A stretch of DNA of 64,000 bases. Origin: Staphylococcus microti (GTDB lineage: Bacteria; Bacillota; Bacilli; Staphylococcales; Staphylococcaceae). Under the pieces are notes generated by a model. That model made no database searches, had not been told where the DNA came from, and saw nothing but the letters and a program-made list of their open reading frames with translations. Shown piece by piece: positions 29,075 through 41,680 of this stretch; positions within the stretch are counted from its first letter, which is position 1, and every line of letters begins with the position of its first letter. The DNA lies in NCBI RefSeq assembly GCF_000934465.1, contig NZ_JXWY01000039.1:1-64000 (forward strand), read 5' to 3'. Both the position numbers and the translations under genes were made by a program.

Positions 29075-30400
29075 ATGTCACAACAAAAAATCATCGTCGT
29101 CGGTGCAGTCGCAGGTGGTGCAACGAGCGCAAGCCAAATTCGCCGTCTCGATCCAGAAAGCGACATTACTGTTTATGAGAAAGACCGCCATATGAGCTTT
29201 GCGAACTGTGGCCTGCCTTATTATCTTGGAAATGTCGTGTCATCACGTGACCAATTATTACCGATGACACCTGAAAAGTTTAAAGAGAAGAAAAATATTA
29301 CGGTTAAACTGCAACATGAAGTTGTGCGTGTCGATACCGAACAACAAATCATTGAAGTGAAAGATCATACAACAGGCAATACGATTGAAGATCATTACGA
29401 CATTTTAGTTTTGAGCCCCGGTGCACGTGCAAGACGCCTTGACTTTAATGCACCACATCTTTTCACATTGCGTAATATGGAAGATACGGATGCGATTGAA
29501 AACTATATCACATCCAACAATGTGCAACGTGTGTTACTCATCGGTGCTGGTTATGTCAGCTTAGAACTATTAGAAAATATGTATGAACGTGGCTTATCCC
29601 CTACATTGATTCATCGTTCAGAAGCCATTAATAAATTGATGGATCAAGATATGAACGCCGCCATTTTATCTGAACTTGAAGCACGTCATATTCCGTATCG
29701 TTTAAATGAAGAAGTAACCGCTATTAATGGACATACCGTTACATTTAAATCAGGTGCTGTTGAAGATTATGACATGATTATTGCAGGTGTTGGTGTACAG
29801 CCGAACTCTGAGTTTTTACAATCATCCGGCATTACAATAGATGAAAAAGGCTATATTCCAGTGAATGACCGTTTTCAAACGAATATTCCAAATGTCTATG
29901 CGGTGGGCGACATTGCAACGAATCATTATCGTCACGTTGACTTACCTGCACACGTGCCACTTGCTTGGGGCGCACATCGTGGTGCGAGTGTGGTTGCTGA
30001 ACAAATCGCTGGCAGCAAAGATGTCACATTCCAAGGCTTTGTAGGCGCAAGTATCGTTAAATTTTTTGATTACACGCTTGCAAGTACAGGTGTCGCGCTT
30101 GGAGATCTTAAACATTTCGATTATGCAATGGTGGAAGTTGAAAACGGCACGCATGCGGGTTACTATCCTAACAATACGCCTGTTCATCTACGTGCGTACT
30201 ATGACAAACAAACAAGACGTTTACTCCGTGCAGCGGCCGTTGGTAAAACTGGCGTTGATAAACGTATTGATGTCTTATCTATGGCGATGATGCACCGAGC
30301 AACGATAGATGACTTAACTGAATTTGAAGTTGCTTATGCCCCACCTTACAGTCATCCAAAAGATTTGATCAATATGCTGGGTTATAAAGCACGTCCATAA
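29075..30400 (+). CDS. cdr: CoA-disulfide reductase
   Basis: FAD- and NADPH-dependent enzyme that keeps coenzyme A reduced; CoA is a main low-molecular thiol of staphylococci beside bacillithiol. The FAD motif [10 protein letters not shown] lies at 10-19, the single active-site Cys45 in [10 protein letters not shown], an NAD(P)-binding motif in [10 protein letters not shown] and the FAD segment VYAVGDI. There is no CxxC pair, as expected for Cdr. Length 441 aa. AAGGAGG precedes the ATG. Confidence 0.93.
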   Translation: MSQQKIIVVGAVAGGATSASQIRRLDPESDITVYEKDRHMSFANCGLPYYLGNVVSSRDQLLPMTPEKFKEKKNITVKLQHEVVRVDTEQQIIEVKDHTTGNTIEDHYDILVLSPGARARRLDFNAPHLFTLRNMEDTDAIENYITSNNVQRVLLIGAGYVSLELLENMYERGLSPTLIHRSEAINKLMDQDMNAAILSELEARHIPYRLNEEVTAINGHTVTFKSGAVEDYDMIIAGVGVQPNSEFLQSSGITIDEKGYIPVNDRFQTNIPNVYAVGDIATNHYRHVDLPAHVPLAWGAHRGASVVAEQIAGSKDVTFQGFVGASIVKFFDYTLASTGVALGDLKHFDYAMVEVENGTHAGYYPNNTPVHLRAYYDKQTRRLLRAAAVGKTGVDKRIDVLSMAMMHRATIDDLTEFEVAYAPPYSHPKDLINMLGYKARP

Positions 30401-30408
30401 AAAAGGAA

Positions 30409-30459
30409 AAAGCGTCAAGGCTTGGAAACCATTCAGCGGTATCCAAATCTTGACGCTTT
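30409..30459. terminator. Bidirectional terminator, cdr/yisL
   Basis: AAAGCGTCAAG (30409-30419) pairs with CTTGACGCTTT (30449-30459), with inner pairing CTTGG/CCAAA. It lies between convergent genes. Confidence 0.8.
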
Positions 30460-30463
30460 AATA

Positions 30464-30853
30464 TTAATGGAATAATGCTGTGATTGGTCCCCAAGGTAAG
30501 ATTGTCCCAAGAACCGCTGTAATCACGACGATAATCCATGTCCAAATAAACAATTTTCTGCTTGATGCTTGTTTCTTTTTACGTGCAATGGTTACTTCCA
30601 TTAAACCAATGATGCCCAGTCCACCGACCATTTTTAATGTCAGTAACATATGACTTGCATCTGCACTTGTAAATGCTTTGGCGATCAACCAAAAACCTGT
30701 CACCAATACGAAAATCATAAACAAACGTAATGTCATGTGCAATGGTTTGAATAATGGTGTCGGTCCTTGTTTATTAGAAAAGTTTTCATATGTTGCAAAG
30801 AACAATATCAACAGCATAACAAAACTAATAATGTGTAAATTAATAAGTACCAT
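30464..30853 (-). CDS. YisL family membrane protein (DUF1516)
   Basis: A 129-aa protein with four transmembrane helices (about 2-18, 38-60, 66-82 and 96-120) and a basic ARKKKQASSRK loop, matching the UPF0344/YisL (DUF1516) family; function unknown. The open frame extends to 30892, but AAAGGAGG lies nine bases before the ATG at 30853, which starts MVLINLHIISF. Confidence 0.8.
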   Translation of the reverse strand: MVLINLHIISFVMLLILFFATYENFSNKQGPTPLFKPLHMTLRLFMIFVLVTGFWLIAKAFTSADASHMLLTLKMVGGLGIIGLMEVTIARKKKQASSRKLFIWTWIIVVITAVLGTILPWGPITALFH

Positions 30854-30959
30854 TCGATATATCCTCCTTTTATAAATTGCCCTACATATCATAACATATC
30901 CCTTTTCATCCAGGCATTGGATTGCTTGAAATTTTACGTGTTTATTCGATTTTTAGCAC

Positions 30960-30999
30960 AAAAAAATGAGAAGCCATAGTCATCAAACTACAGCTTCTC
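30960..30999 (-). terminator. Terminator of the FAH-family gene
   Basis: On the minus strand GAGAAGC (30993-30999) pairs with GCTTCTC (30968-30974) and runs into ATTTTTT. Confidence 0.8.
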
Positions 31000-31011
31000 A
31001 CATCTCTATTA

Positions 31012-31914
31012 TTATTTTTCAATAAATGTTGTTAATGTACCGATATTATCAATTGTCACTTTCACTTCATCGCCCGGTTGTAAAAACTTCGGTGGGTTCA
31101 TACCTGCACCAACGCCTGCTGGTGTACCTGTCGCAATGATGTCCCCCGGATGTAACGCAACATATTTTGAAATTTCTTCAATCAATTCATCAATTTTCAA
31201 AATCATTTGTGACGTGTTGCCGTCTTGACGAATTTCATTATTTACTTTTGTCACGATATTTACGTTCTCAGGTGTTGGTAACTCATCTTTCGTTACGATA
31301 TAAGGACCCATTGGGCAGCCACCTGTTAAGCTTTTTGACAAGAACGCTTGATCATGCGCTTTTTGCGCTGTACGGTCTGTAATATCGTTGATGATTGTAT
31401 AACCATACACGTAGTCTAACGCTAAGCCTTTCGGGATTTTCTCGCCTGACTTACCGATTACGACACCTAGCTCACCTTCATAATCCAATGCATCTGTAAT
31501 GTCTTTATGATTTGGAATTGTTGCTTCGTCACCTGTTAATGATGAAGCTGCTTTTGTAAACACATATAAGCGTTCAACATCGTGATCTAACTCTTCAGCG
31601 TGTGCTTTATAGTTACGACCAAATGCGATTACGTTATTCGGTGGTGTGACGGGTGGTAAAAATTCAATATCTGCATATTGCACTTTGTACTCAGCTGCAC
31701 GACCACTTTCTTCAGCTGCAACAACCGCTTTTCTTACTTGCTCTTGAAACTCTAACGTTTGATTGTGCTGTAATCCTTCTAATAATGTTTTCGGTTGGAA
31801 TGCTGCATCGCCGAAATCAGCGAATACTTTTCTTAAATCCCATGCCGCTTCTTCTCGCTTTACCTTAACACCATATGATGTTTCACCATTGTGGTTGAAT
31901 GATAAGAATTTCAT
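31012..31914 (-). CDS. Fumarylacetoacetate hydrolase family protein
   Basis: A 300-aa cytosolic enzyme of the FAH superfamily, which splits or decarboxylates oxo-acids such as acylpyruvates. Typical blocks are [15 protein letters not shown], the metal site [19 protein letters not shown] and [13 protein letters not shown]. An N-terminal domain of about 90 residues precedes the hydrolase fold. The substrate is not deducible; acylpyruvase/oxaloacetate decarboxylase activity is one possibility. It sits alone upstream of cdr-yisL and downstream of addA, as in other staphylococci. Confidence 0.88.
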   Translation of the reverse strand: MKFLSFNHNGETSYGVKVKREEAAWDLRKVFADFGDAAFQPKTLLEGLQHNQTLEFQEQVRKAVVAAEESGRAAEYKVQYADIEFLPPVTPPNNVIAFGRNYKAHAEELDHDVERLYVFTKAASSLTGDEATIPNHKDITDALDYEGELGVVIGKSGEKIPKGLALDYVYGYTIINDITDRTAQKAHDQAFLSKSLTGGCPMGPYIVTKDELPTPENVNIVTKVNNEIRQDGNTSQMILKIDELIEEISKYVALHPGDIIATGTPAGVGAGMNPPKFLQPGDEVKVTIDNIGTLTTFIEK

Positions 31915-31996
31915 TCACTATCAGCTCCTAACGTATATCTTATAGCCATTATAACGAAAGTTTTAGATAAATCACAAATTTTTGTCATTATCTTGA

Positions 31997-34900
31997 CTAA
32001 ATTGTAATCTCTCCAAATTTAAAGAAATATAATGAGCCTGATACAGGTTGTTTTAATATCACTTCTAGCGCCTTTTGATAATATGTCATTTGAATACGAT
32101 ATTTTTCTTTTAATTGTTGGCCAATTTCTTCGTCAGTCATACCTCTACGGCGAACGAATACATCTGTCTTATAATCCACAAAATAATACTGACCTGCTTC
32201 TTCAAAAACTAAGTCGATCATCCCTTGAATAATCGTATCCTCTTTGTCCGTTGGTTCTACAGCATTTTGATTCACAATAAACGGTAATTCTCGATAAATA
32301 GCGTCACTGTTCGCAATACGTAAATACAAATCACTATTTACAAAGCGCTTCACTTCTTCAACGTTAATATCGCGAATGGCTTCTTTATCAATGATTGCAC
32401 GGTCAACTAACTGATCAAAATAAGCATACAACTCAGGTTCTGTTAAACGTTCTTTTTTAAATGGTAAATGTTGCATCACTGTGTGCATCAGCGTCCCAAC
32501 TTCTGCTGCCGTTCGATGTTGTTCTTGCATAAAAGTTGGACGATCATACGTGACAGCACCAAGTCGATACTGGCGTACACGTTCATAGTTTGTGTCGGCT
32601 TGTTCAGTCTCTAACTGACGCTTTAACTCAGACACCGATTGTTTGGACGGTTGTTTTTCCGCCGCTTCATATGGATATTTAAACAGCAAACGTTCCTTAA
32701 TTTGATTCGCAGTTCTTTGATCTAACACATCGTTTGCAAGGCGCTCTTTTAACATAGCAAGTGACGGTGTTTGGACTGCCTGTGCATCATCTTCAACCGG
32801 TATGATATCTTGGGCGTCTACTTGTTCAATCTGTACAGTTGGTTTGAGATAATCTGGCAACAATTCAACTGATGTCGCAAACTGTTGTTGCTTTGCCAAG
32901 TGCGTTGCTTGATGTTTACTCAACACACTATAAATCAGTTGAAACGGATTTTGCGCTGTAAATCGTTCAATCGTACCAAGGCGATTATCGCTGACCGACC
33001 AAGCCGTTAACTTATCTAACGCTTCTTCATTATCGACCGTGCCAATTAAGTAAAGATGTTCTTTCGCACGTGTAAGCGCCACATAAATTAACCGCATTTC
33101 CTCTGATATTAATTCTTTTTGATTCATAAGCTCAATGCTTTTAGAAATGAGTGACGGATAAAACAAACCGCGCTCTTCATCATAATATTGTAAGCCTAAT
33201 CCTGCATGTTGGTTGAGTACGACTGGTTGTTTCAAGTCATCTTTGTTAAACTTTCGACTTAGTCCCGAATAAATAACAAATGGGAACTCTAACCCTTTAC
33301 TACTATGCACGGTCATTAATCGAACCACATCATCATTCGGTCCAATAACATTCTCTTCACCAAAGTCTTTACCGCGGTCAATCATCTCGTCAATAAAACG
33401 AATAAATTGGAATAAACCACGATAGCTCGAGTTGTCGAACTCAATGGCTTTGTTAAATAAACCATGTAAGTTGGCACGACGTCCTTTACCACCGACTAAC
33501 CCACTAAAATACTGTGTAATGTAATGATCATTGAACAACTTGTCAATCAACTGATACACCGGATGCGTTTGACTATAACGGCGATAACTTTCAAGTTGTG
33601 CTATAAAATCAACCAGCTTCTGACGTAATTCAGTGTCTGCTTCTGGTAAGTCTATATATTGTTGAATCGATTGATAGAAGTAATATTCATTTGGCGCACC
33701 TACACGTATTTTTGCCAATTCATCTTCCGTAAATTGATAAATCACTGAACGCATCAATCCAACGAGATAAATATCTTGTAACGGATTGTCGATTGCTCTT
33801 AAAAATGACAACATCAAACGCACTTCCGTTTGTTCAAAATAACCTTGCTTACTTTTCGCAAACAACGGCAAATTATAATCTTTGAACACTTGTTGAATGT
33901 TGCGTGCATTCGACATCGTTGCCTCTAATATAACGATGTCTTTATACGTTGCAGGTCGATACGTTTTTGTTTTAATATCATATACTTGCTTCGTTTCAAG
34001 AATTGCTTGCACTTGTTGCGCAATCAAATGCGCTTCTTGCTCGCCTTTATCCATATCTTGCTTTTGGTCTTTCAACAGCACTGTTAAATGAACGGGATAG
34101 GAGACATCATCAAACGGCGCACCTGAATACAAGCTTGCTGCTGCATCATAGTCGATTTCTCCAACAGTAGGATCCATCATATGTTTGAACAAATAGTTCG
34201 TCGTTGCCAACACTTCTTTGCGTGAACGGAAGTTTTGTGACAAATCAATACGTTTCCCACTCAAATCATCTGGCTGGTTAAACGCTTCGTATTTTCCAAT
34301 AAACAAACTTGGGTCTGCTTGACGGAATTTATAAATCGACTGTTTCACATCGCCTACCATAAATAAATTGCCGTTTGATGCATCGCCTCTTTTAATACTT
34401 CCGATAATTGCTTCTTGTACACGGTTCGTATCTTGATACTCATCGACCAGTATTTCTTCAAATTGTGCGCGATACGTCTCTGCAATTGGAGAAGGTGTGC
34501 CATCCTCATTTAATAGAATACGAAGTGCTAAATGTTCATAATCTCCAAAGTCTATAATATTACGTACACGTTTTGCCGCTGAAAATTGTGCCATCACATC
34601 TTTCGTCAACTTTGCTAAGTATGCAACACGTGGTGCTAAATCTGTAAGTTCCTGCTGTAGTGTCTCAACATCACGACTGATTAATTCTGATTGAACGGTC
34701 TCCATAAATTTTTTGTAGCGGTCATAATTCGCTTTGAATGCTTCATACATTCCCTCTGCATATGGATCATCTTTCATGTCTTTCGGTTTTGACGGCATTC
34801 GCTCAAACTTAATCGCACGCACTTTCGACTTATCTATCATTTTTTCTGATAGTGCTTCACGTAAAGCGTCACGATGTTTGTTAATAAACGCTACATGCTT

Positions 34901-35635
34901 ACCCTTATGATCAATTAATTCAATCTGCGCATATGCTTGTTCGACTGCATCTTGTGCTGCGTCTAAATACAATTGAATATATTGATCTAATATCGCCGTA
35001 TAATTCTGTTGCGATGTGACATCTTCATACGGTTGGTTTAAACGATCCAGCCACTGTTCCGGGTGTGGATTGGCGACACTAAAATAATAAAGTTTTTTTA
35101 TGATATTTCTAATGGCATCGTCATTTCTATCGGACGATAACTGTTCTGTTAACGTCACAAACTGCGGATCCAACGTTTCATAATGTGCTTCAAACACTTC
35201 ATCCACTACTTGTTCTAGTAACAATACATTTTCAACATCACTTGCTGTACGAAAGTTTGGATCGATGTCCAGTTGATCATAATGCTGTTGAATCAACTTC
35301 AAACAAAAACTATGCAACGTGGATATTTGTGCTTGGTGGATTTTAGCACGTTGATTTTTCAAATGCTCATTACTTGGATCTTCTAACGACGCTTGTTGAA
35401 TACGTGCTTCAATACGGTGCTTCATTTCACGTGCACTGGCGTTCGTAAACGTCACAACGAGCAAACGATCGACATCGATTTTGTCACGTAAAATACGCTG
35501 AATAATACGTTCAACTAAGACCGCTGTCTTACCCGAACCCGCCGCTGCAGCAACGAGCACATCTTGATTTTTCGCATAAATACTTTCCCATTGCGCATCT
35601 GTCCACTGTACGTCTTTCGGTTTTGTTGGAATCAT
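31997..35635 (-). CDS. addA: ATP-dependent helicase/nuclease subunit A
   Basis: Large subunit of AddAB, the RecBCD-like complex that resects double-strand breaks up to Chi. At 1212 aa the UvrD-type helicase motifs are in order: [15 protein letters not shown] near 33-47, [59 protein letters not shown] and [13 protein letters not shown]. The C-terminal RecB-like nuclease has FVDYKTDVF. Its start overlaps the addB stop by four bases, so the subunits are translated together. Confidence 0.96.
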   Translation of the reverse strand: MIPTKPKDVQWTDAQWESIYAKNQDVLVAAAAGSGKTAVLVERIIQRILRDKIDVDRLLVVTFTNASAREMKHRIEARIQQASLEDPSNEHLKNQRAKIHQAQISTLHSFCLKLIQQHYDQLDIDPNFRTASDVENVLLLEQVVDEVFEAHYETLDPQFVTLTEQLSSDRNDDAIRNIIKKLYYFSVANPHPEQWLDRLNQPYEDVTSQQNYTAILDQYIQLYLDAAQDAVEQAYAQIELIDHKGKHVAFINKHRDALREALSEKMIDKSKVRAIKFERMPSKPKDMKDDPYAEGMYEAFKANYDRYKKFMETVQSELISRDVETLQQELTDLAPRVAYLAKLTKDVMAQFSAAKRVRNIIDFGDYEHLALRILLNEDGTPSPIAETYRAQFEEILVDEYQDTNRVQEAIIGSIKRGDASNGNLFMVGDVKQSIYKFRQADPSLFIGKYEAFNQPDDLSGKRIDLSQNFRSRKEVLATTNYLFKHMMDPTVGEIDYDAAASLYSGAPFDDVSYPVHLTVLLKDQKQDMDKGEQEAHLIAQQVQAILETKQVYDIKTKTYRPATYKDIVILEATMSNARNIQQVFKDYNLPLFAKSKQGYFEQTEVRLMLSFLRAIDNPLQDIYLVGLMRSVIYQFTEDELAKIRVGAPNEYYFYQSIQQYIDLPEADTELRQKLVDFIAQLESYRRYSQTHPVYQLIDKLFNDHYITQYFSGLVGGKGRRANLHGLFNKAIEFDNSSYRGLFQFIRFIDEMIDRGKDFGEENVIGPNDDVVRLMTVHSSKGLEFPFVIYSGLSRKFNKDDLKQPVVLNQHAGLGLQYYDEERGLFYPSLISKSIELMNQKELISEEMRLIYVALTRAKEHLYLIGTVDNEEALDKLTAWSVSDNRLGTIERFTAQNPFQLIYSVLSKHQATHLAKQQQFATSVELLPDYLKPTVQIEQVDAQDIIPVEDDAQAVQTPSLAMLKERLANDVLDQRTANQIKERLLFKYPYEAAEKQPSKQSVSELKRQLETEQADTNYERVRQYRLGAVTYDRPTFMQEQHRTAAEVGTLMHTVMQHLPFKKERLTEPELYAYFDQLVDRAIIDKEAIRDINVEEVKRFVNSDLYLRIANSDAIYRELPFIVNQNAVEPTDKEDTIIQGMIDLVFEEAGQYYFVDYKTDVFVRRRGMTDEEIGQQLKEKYRIQMTYYQKALEVILKQPVSGSLYFFKFGEITI

Positions 35636-38600
35636 CGTGTCTCCTCCTCTTCTTCCGTTGTCGCTAATAACTTCAATGGTTTAATGCTTTCATCCACATG
35701 TCGATATTTTGCACTATCGATCAAGCTATCAACATGACATACTGATTGATACTGACAAAAACGACACGGCAATGTATTGTCATATTTCAATGGTGCTACT
35801 TCTGTATGTCCATCCATAATTTGTGATGCAGTATGCACAAAGTTATCTCTGTTGCGCTGGATAAGGCGGTGAATCGTTTGTTCATCTGTGACTTTACTGT
35901 ATGCGTAAAAGTCACCATTTTTCTTCAATGCGACAGGTACAATATCAGAACTAAAACCGCCTTCTATTCGGCGATCATAGGCATCTACAACATCTTCGTC
36001 ACTATTGACCAAACCGTTTAATTTGTATGATTTTAAAAATGTCTCTTCATAATCATCTTCATTAACTGTATCCCATGCACGCTTTTTATCTTTGAACTTA
36101 TGAACATGCATATACAAAAATCCACCCGGCTTAACATCATCAACCAGTCCAAGGCGTTCTTTATTTTGTAACGCAATATCCATATACGTCATCATTTGCA
36201 TTTGTAAACCATAATAGACTTTCTTCAGGTCTAACTCCGCACTTTGTTTTGATGATTTATAGTCGATAATATTAATAAAACTTTTGCCATTTTTGTTATA
36301 GACGTCAATGCGGTCGATTTGCCCACGAATATTAATTGGGATGCCTTGCTCTGTTTGTAAAGGTTGCGCGAACAACTCATCCGACTTAGCTTTTTGGCGA
36401 AAAGACTTTTCAAACGCAATTGGACGGAACTGCGAATGTTCAGACTGATGACGTAACGCCTGCAATGTCGCTTGTACAATCTCACCAATACGTTTTGATA
36501 AGTAGCGATAATATGACGTCGCATTCAACAAGTTAAACTGTACTTTTGGTAAATGCTCATCTAATGCTTCTTGCGTCAATGACTGAATTTGTTTCGGTGT
36601 CAGCTTTTGGAAATTGCCATCCACTTTGTCAGCAATATAACGTAATACATCATGGAAAATCGTTCCGAGATCAAAATTCTGCAATTCATACTTTGTACGT
36701 TCGTTTAACTTCAAACCGTGTGATGCATAATGCTTAAACGGACAACTATTGTAGCCTTCAAAACGTGACACGCTGGCATTGATTGTCTTACCATAAAGTG
36801 CATACGTTAATGGTTGATCAAGTTGCACCGTCTCGTTGCGATAATCTAATGCAGTCGCCAAATGCGCCATGCCATCACTTAATGCAGGGTCTTTATACAA
36901 TGTGTCATAAGCAACAAACCAACTATCCGCAATCGGTTGCCCATCTAACCATGCACGCAATGACTCGAATAAATGTACTTTCGTTTGATGTGGATGCACC
37001 ATACGTCGCATGGCATCTTGTGCATTCAACTGTGCAATATTTTGCGTTTCAACAGCTGGCAAAATACTTTGCACATCGCTAATATACGGACTCGCTTCTT
37101 TTTCCGAACCACTGCTGTCCATCAAACTATATGTTAGCGTTAAACGTTCGCATGCACGTGTCATCGCAAAATAGCCAACGAACGCTTCGTCCATTTGTAG
37201 AATATCTGCTGTCGGACTTAACTGCATGCCCGTATATGCTTCAAACGTCTTTTTCTCCTCATCGGATATTAAACTCGTACTGTTAATCGCTTGCGGCAGC
37301 ACACCGTCATTCATCCCTATCATATAGACGTGGCACTTGTTGTCGACCTTCGCCAAATCCATCGTTCCAATCGTCACTTGGTCAATCGTTTGCGGAATCA
37401 TTGAAAATTCAAGTCCATTTAATCCAACATCTAGTAACTCTAAAAAGCGTGTGTATTCCATCTCTTGTTGACCAAACACCGCGACAATCTCATCTAAAAT
37501 GCGTATAAAACCACGCCAGATTTGATCAACTGCCTCTGCTTGTTCATGATGCCCTTGCGTTTCTAACATGTCTCGGCGCGTCATCAACTGTGATGGGAGT
37601 TCAAACATTTCAAGGACTTCATAAAATGCCGTCGCATATGCCTCTGCATGTTTTCCCGTATTAAGCTTTTGTTCCAATTGAAATAATTGTTTGACCACGT
37701 GTTCCTTCATTGAAATAACACGTTGAAATGTATCGGCTTCTGATTCAGAGAGTGCTTTATGACGTTTAATGCCCATTTTCGTAAAGCTATCCACTTGGAA
37801 ATATTTATCTTCCAGCCAACGCTTCCCGTATATGCCTCGTTCCATCGCATAGTTTTCAAGTAAATCTGTTAAATAACGACTATTCGGAAACTGTTGGGTT
37901 AATACACCTGTTTTAAATAAACGCATCATCGGTTCAAATTGCCAATTCGTTTTCAAAACTTCTATCATACTCACAAACATTTCCATAATCGGATGATGGA
38001 CCATCGACTTCTTCACATCTATGTTATATGGAATATCATATTGCGCTAAAATTGCTTCTAACAAATAAACATAATTCGGGTCACGATACAAAATCGCAAT
38101 ATCCCGATAACGATATTTATTATCACGAACATCTGCAATAATTTGACGTGCCACTTCATTCACTTCTTCACGCATAGATGTCGCTTCAAATATACGTACC
38201 GCTCCATCGTCCACATGGGTTGCTTGAGGTTGTAACGCATCGAATTCCGACGCTAACGCCAGCAGACTTTGCTGTTTAAAACGCTGCACATCATTAAAAC
38301 GTTCAATATTTAATGCTTTGCCTGTCTGCGTCGCAATATCATTAAGATGTGCCAACACCTCAGACGGCTTACGAAACATACTCAATGCATCCATGTCACC
38401 GTTTGTTGTCAGCAATACCGTTACGGACTTGGCGTGTTTTACAAGCGCTTCAATGACGAGATATTCTTGGGTTGAAAAGTTGTGAAAACCATCAATATAC
38501 ACATCCGCACGACGTAGCCAATCCGACTTAGGAATCAGCGAAATAAAACGCTGCATGAGACCTTCTCCCGTTAAATAATCTGATCCCATACGTTCTTGTA

Positions 38601-39096
38601 ACTTTTTATAGATTAAACTCATATCATGCAGCTTATCTTGTGTTCGTTTCGGTAGCTGATTATTTTCCGCACTATCTGCTACAATTTCTGGCGTCACCGC
38701 ATACTTTTCAAAGTCTTGTAGTTGTTCACGTACTTTTGTGCTAAAACCTAAATACTTCACTTGCGATTGATATAACTTCAACTGTTTACGTACATCTTGT
38801 AAAATGTTGTAAATCATCATCTCTATAGATGTAGATGACAAACGTGTTTCATGCACGCCTCCTACTTCTTGAAAAACACGATAACTTAACCTTTCAAAGT
38901 GGAGTACTTCTGCACGCAAACTTCCCTTCAGCGCTGAATCATTAACAAACGCTTGCTCATATAAATACGTTCCTTGCATCGGCGTCACAACAATAATCGG
39001 GTCGCCCAAAGGTGGATTATGTATTTTATCTTTGATTTCATTCATCATCGCTGTGCTTTTACCAGTGCCCGCTCTTCCTATCAATGCACGAAACAT
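35632..39096 (-). CDS. addB: ATP-dependent helicase/nuclease subunit B
   Basis: Second subunit of AddAB with a Walker [10 protein letters not shown] near the N-terminus and a C-terminal nuclease carrying IIDYKSSK. The four Cys of the Fe-S staple are present: one in YNSCPFKHY and three in [12 protein letters not shown]. An in-frame GTG (39111) lies within the ribosome site GAGGGGGAG; the ATG at 39096 is preferred (1154 aa). First gene of addB-addA. Confidence 0.95.
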   Translation of the reverse strand: MFRALIGRAGTGKSTAMMNEIKDKIHNPPLGDPIIVVTPMQGTYLYEQAFVNDSALKGSLRAEVLHFERLSYRVFQEVGGVHETRLSSTSIEMMIYNILQDVRKQLKLYQSQVKYLGFSTKVREQLQDFEKYAVTPEIVADSAENNQLPKRTQDKLHDMSLIYKKLQERMGSDYLTGEGLMQRFISLIPKSDWLRRADVYIDGFHNFSTQEYLVIEALVKHAKSVTVLLTTNGDMDALSMFRKPSEVLAHLNDIATQTGKALNIERFNDVQRFKQQSLLALASEFDALQPQATHVDDGAVRIFEATSMREEVNEVARQIIADVRDNKYRYRDIAILYRDPNYVYLLEAILAQYDIPYNIDVKKSMVHHPIMEMFVSMIEVLKTNWQFEPMMRLFKTGVLTQQFPNSRYLTDLLENYAMERGIYGKRWLEDKYFQVDSFTKMGIKRHKALSESEADTFQRVISMKEHVVKQLFQLEQKLNTGKHAEAYATAFYEVLEMFELPSQLMTRRDMLETQGHHEQAEAVDQIWRGFIRILDEIVAVFGQQEMEYTRFLELLDVGLNGLEFSMIPQTIDQVTIGTMDLAKVDNKCHVYMIGMNDGVLPQAINSTSLISDEEKKTFEAYTGMQLSPTADILQMDEAFVGYFAMTRACERLTLTYSLMDSSGSEKEASPYISDVQSILPAVETQNIAQLNAQDAMRRMVHPHQTKVHLFESLRAWLDGQPIADSWFVAYDTLYKDPALSDGMAHLATALDYRNETVQLDQPLTYALYGKTINASVSRFEGYNSCPFKHYASHGLKLNERTKYELQNFDLGTIFHDVLRYIADKVDGNFQKLTPKQIQSLTQEALDEHLPKVQFNLLNATSYYRYLSKRIGEIVQATLQALRHQSEHSQFRPIAFEKSFRQKAKSDELFAQPLQTEQGIPINIRGQIDRIDVYNKNGKSFINIIDYKSSKQSAELDLKKVYYGLQMQMMTYMDIALQNKERLGLVDDVKPGGFLYMHVHKFKDKKRAWDTVNEDDYEETFLKSYKLNGLVNSDEDVVDAYDRRIEGGFSSDIVPVALKKNGDFYAYSKVTDEQTIHRLIQRNRDNFVHTASQIMDGHTEVAPLKYDNTLPCRFCQYQSVCHVDSLIDSAKYRHVDESIKPLKLLATTEEEEETR

Positions 39097-39210
39097 ACGA
39101 CTCCCCCTCACTCATAAATTAATATTACTTCTATTATATATGGTCGCTGATAATAACCAAACCGTTTCAACCACTTTGTAAAATAAATTTAAAAGGACAG
39201 ATAATCCAAT

Positions 39211-39252
39211 AAAAAAAGCCTAGTAAACAGCAACATGCCACTTACTAGACTT
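39211..39252 (-). terminator. spsB terminator
   Basis: On the minus strand AAGTCTAGTAA pairs with TTACTAGGCTT and is followed by TTTTT. Confidence 0.75.
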
Positions 39253-39264
39253 ATGATAATCGAC

Positions 39265-39843
39265 CTATGACTGGTCTTCTGTATGATCAGGGTTAAAGTT
39301 TACTTTGAAGTCACTTACAGGCCAGAATCGTAATGATACTTTACCAACGATTTGATCTTTATCAATCAAACCAATTGTACGACTATCTTTACTAACTTCA
39401 CGATTGTCCCCTAACACTAAGTATTTATCTTCCGGTATTTTATATTTACCGTCACTACCTGGTAACGTTTGAGAGTTCACAGGTCCTGTGATTTCATCAT
39501 ATGATTTATGTTTTAAATTATAGGCAAGATACGGTTCATCCATCTTTTTACCATTTAAATAGAGCTGATCATTTTTGTATTCCACATGATCACCCGGCTT
39601 ACCGATAATACGTTTAACATAGTCGTTATTTTCGTCCGCATGGAAAACAATGACATTCCCATTATCTAGATGACCTAATGTTTTACCAATTTTATTCACG
39701 ATTAAACGATCGCCGTCTTTTAATGTTGGATGCATCGAGTCACCTTGTACATTGTATGGCTTAATAATGAACGTATACAACAATCCAACAATGAGAAGCG
39801 CTAGGCCTATCGAAATAATCCATTCCATTGTTTCTTTTCTCAC
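39265..39843 (-). CDS. spsB: Signal peptidase I
   Basis: Membrane-bound Ser/Lys peptidase that removes signal peptides of secreted proteins. One N-terminal helix (residues 7-27) is followed by the catalytic Ser36 in GDSMHPT and the general base Lys77 in YVKRIIG, the same numbers as S. aureus SpsB. GDNREVSKDSR is the later conserved box. GTG at 39852 overlaps the ribosome site; GTG at 39843, six bases after GAGGTG, gives 192 aa. It is the only signal peptidase here: the inactive paralogue spsA that precedes spsB in S. aureus is absent. Confidence 0.95.
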   Translation of the reverse strand: MRKETMEWIISIGLALLIVGLLYTFIIKPYNVQGDSMHPTLKDGDRLIVNKIGKTLGHLDNGNVIVFHADENNDYVKRIIGKPGDHVEYKNDQLYLNGKKMDEPYLAYNLKHKSYDEITGPVNSQTLPGSDGKYKIPEDKYLVLGDNREVSKDSRTIGLIDKDQIVGKVSLRFWPVSDFKVNFNPDHTEDQS

Positions 39844-40156
39844 TTTTGACACCTCTTTAATTATTAAAAATTGGGACGTAGTTATCGTGGCATTAATACA
39901 CTTTACGATGTTTTTATCTCAACAGACTGTCTGACATAAACTATGCATCCCACTGAAATTCGACGTGAACTGTACTTTTCATCTTATCATAAAAAGAGAA
40001 CGATACGTTAATGTTTTCTATGCCAAAAAGGATTGGGACTTCAATGGAAATTGCACTTTGGGAAATCAACAAATAATGTCCAAACCTCGAATGAGTATAA
40101 AAAACACACGCTATCCTGTATAAAGATAACGTGTGTGACATATGGCTTCTATAATA
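39844..40156. other. 313-nt gap between spsB and pgi
   Basis: It holds the pgi terminator near its right end and no convincing gene. The short antisense frames have no ribosome site. The place is where spsA stands in S. aureus; no recognisable remnant of it was seen. Confidence 0.5.
40099..40137 (-). terminator. pgi terminator
   Basis: On the minus strand CACACGTTATC pairs with GATAGCGTGTG and is followed by TTTTTTA. Confidence 0.8.
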
Positions 40157-41488
40157 TTATAAACGTGCTTCTAAGTCTTTTTTCTTATCTTCGTATCCTG
40201 GTTTACCAAGCAATGCGAACATGTTTTGTTTGTATGCTTCGACACCTGGTTGGTTAAATGGGTTTACGCCTAATTGGTAACCACTCATTGCAACGGCTAA
40301 TTCAAAGAAGTATACAAGATAACCGTATGTTTCAGCATCTAATTTCGGTAATGTGATGACTAAGTTTGGTACACCACCATCTGTATGTGCTAATAAAGTA
40401 CCTTCAAACGCTTTCGTATTGACTTCATCTACTGTTTTACCAGCTAAATAGTTCAAGCCATCTAAATCATCTGCATCTTCTTCAATCGTAATGTTATGTT
40501 TTGGTGATTCAACTTTTAACACTGTTTCAAATAAGAAACGACGTCCTTCTTGAACGTATTGACCTAATGAATGCAAGTCAGTTGTAAAGTTGGCACTTGA
40601 TGGATAAATCCCTTTCAAGTCTTTACCTTCAGATTCACCAAATAATTGTTTCCACCATTCATTGAAATATTGTAATGATGGTTCATAGTTGATTAACATT
40701 TCTGTTGTATAACCTTTGTTGTATAAAACATTACGGATTGATGCATATTGGTACGCAATGTTTTGTTCCAAGTCGTCTGATGCAAGCTCTTCACGTGCTT
40801 TCGCTGCACCTGCCATCATTGCTTGAATATCGATACCTGCAACGGCAATCGGTAATAAACCAACAGCAGTTAATACAGAGAAACGACCACCGACATCATC
40901 CGGCACAACAAATGATGCATAGCCTTCATTTGTGGCAAGTTGTTTCAATGCACCTTTTTCTTTATCAGTCGTTGCGAAAATACGCTTAACGGCTTCTTCT
41001 TTACCATATTTTTCTTCTAATAATTGCTTGAATAAACGGAATGCGACAGCTGGTTCTGTTGTAGTACCAGATTTAGAAATCACATTTACAGAGAAATCTT
41101 TACCGTCTAAGTAGTCGATTAACTCCTGTGTATAAGATGAAGAAAGATGGTGACCTGCGAAAATAATTTCTGGTAAGTCACTGTTTTTCTTGAATGCAGG
41201 TGTTAACATTTCAATCGCAGAACGTGCACCTAAATATGAACCACCGATACCGATCACAACTAACACATCTGAATGTGCTTTAATCTCTTCAGCAGCAGCT
41301 AAAATGCGATCGAATTCTGCTTTATCATAATCAACTGGTAAATCAACCCATCCTAAAAAGTCGCTACCAGCACCTGTTCCTTCATGGATTGTGCGATGAA
41401 TCAGTTTTACTTGATCTTGTTGTTGCGCTAATTCATGTTGTCCGAAAAATTGTAATGCCTTTTTATAATCAAACTGGATATGTGTCAT
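40157..41488 (-). CDS. pgi: Glucose-6-phosphate isomerase
   Basis: Glycolytic enzyme interconverting glucose-6-phosphate and fructose-6-phosphate. At 443 aa it is of the short Firmicute type. SIS-domain signatures [32 protein letters not shown] and the C-terminal [12 protein letters not shown] are intact. TAGGAGG precedes the ATG. It is divergent from argG; TTGAAT, 17 nt and TAAAAT form its promoter. Confidence 0.97.
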   Translation of the reverse strand: MTHIQFDYKKALQFFGQHELAQQQDQVKLIHRTIHEGTGAGSDFLGWVDLPVDYDKAEFDRILAAAEEIKAHSDVLVVIGIGGSYLGARSAIEMLTPAFKKNSDLPEIIFAGHHLSSSYTQELIDYLDGKDFSVNVISKSGTTTEPAVAFRLFKQLLEEKYGKEEAVKRIFATTDKEKGALKQLATNEGYASFVVPDDVGGRFSVLTAVGLLPIAVAGIDIQAMMAGAAKAREELASDDLEQNIAYQYASIRNVLYNKGYTTEMLINYEPSLQYFNEWWKQLFGESEGKDLKGIYPSSANFTTDLHSLGQYVQEGRRFLFETVLKVESPKHNITIEEDADDLDGLNYLAGKTVDEVNTKAFEGTLLAHTDGGVPNLVITLPKLDAETYGYLVYFFELAVAMSGYQLGVNPFNQPGVEAYKQNMFALLGKPGYEDKKKDLEARL

Positions 41489-41523
41489 GCACTTTGCCTC
41501 CTAATTTAACTGAACTCATGTTT

Positions 41524-41552
41524 ATTTTACTAACATATATTTATAAATTCAA
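41524..41552 (-). promoter_or_regulatory. pgi promoter
   Basis: On the minus strand TTGAAT (41547-41552), a 17-nt spacer and TAAAAT (41524-41529) lie about 36 nt before the start codon. Confidence 0.65.
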
Positions 41553-41609
41553 TAAAGTTAAATAGTCCGAAAAATTGCGCTAATCTATTATGTATATTTA
41601 TAAAAATAC

Positions 41610-41638
41610 TTGCATATTAAAACACAACGTGCTAATAT
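41610..41638 (+). promoter_or_regulatory. argGH promoter
   Basis: TTGCAT (41610-41615), a 17-nt spacer and TAATAT (41633-41638). The AT-rich stretch just upstream (41591-41609) has weak similarity to ARG boxes bound by ArgR/AhrC, but no clear box could be assigned. Confidence 0.65.
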
Positions 41639-41680
41639 ATGACTTAAGCAAAATCAATTAAACACAGAGGTGACAGTTTT

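Noticed and set aside
39941-40141. 66-codon minus-strand frame as a truncated spsA
   Set aside because: It has no signal peptidase motif, no ribosome site and lies over the pgi terminator.
41581-41640. ARG box at the argG promoter
   Set aside because: The AT-rich stretch matches the ArgR/AhrC pattern only weakly and no clear pair of boxes could be placed.
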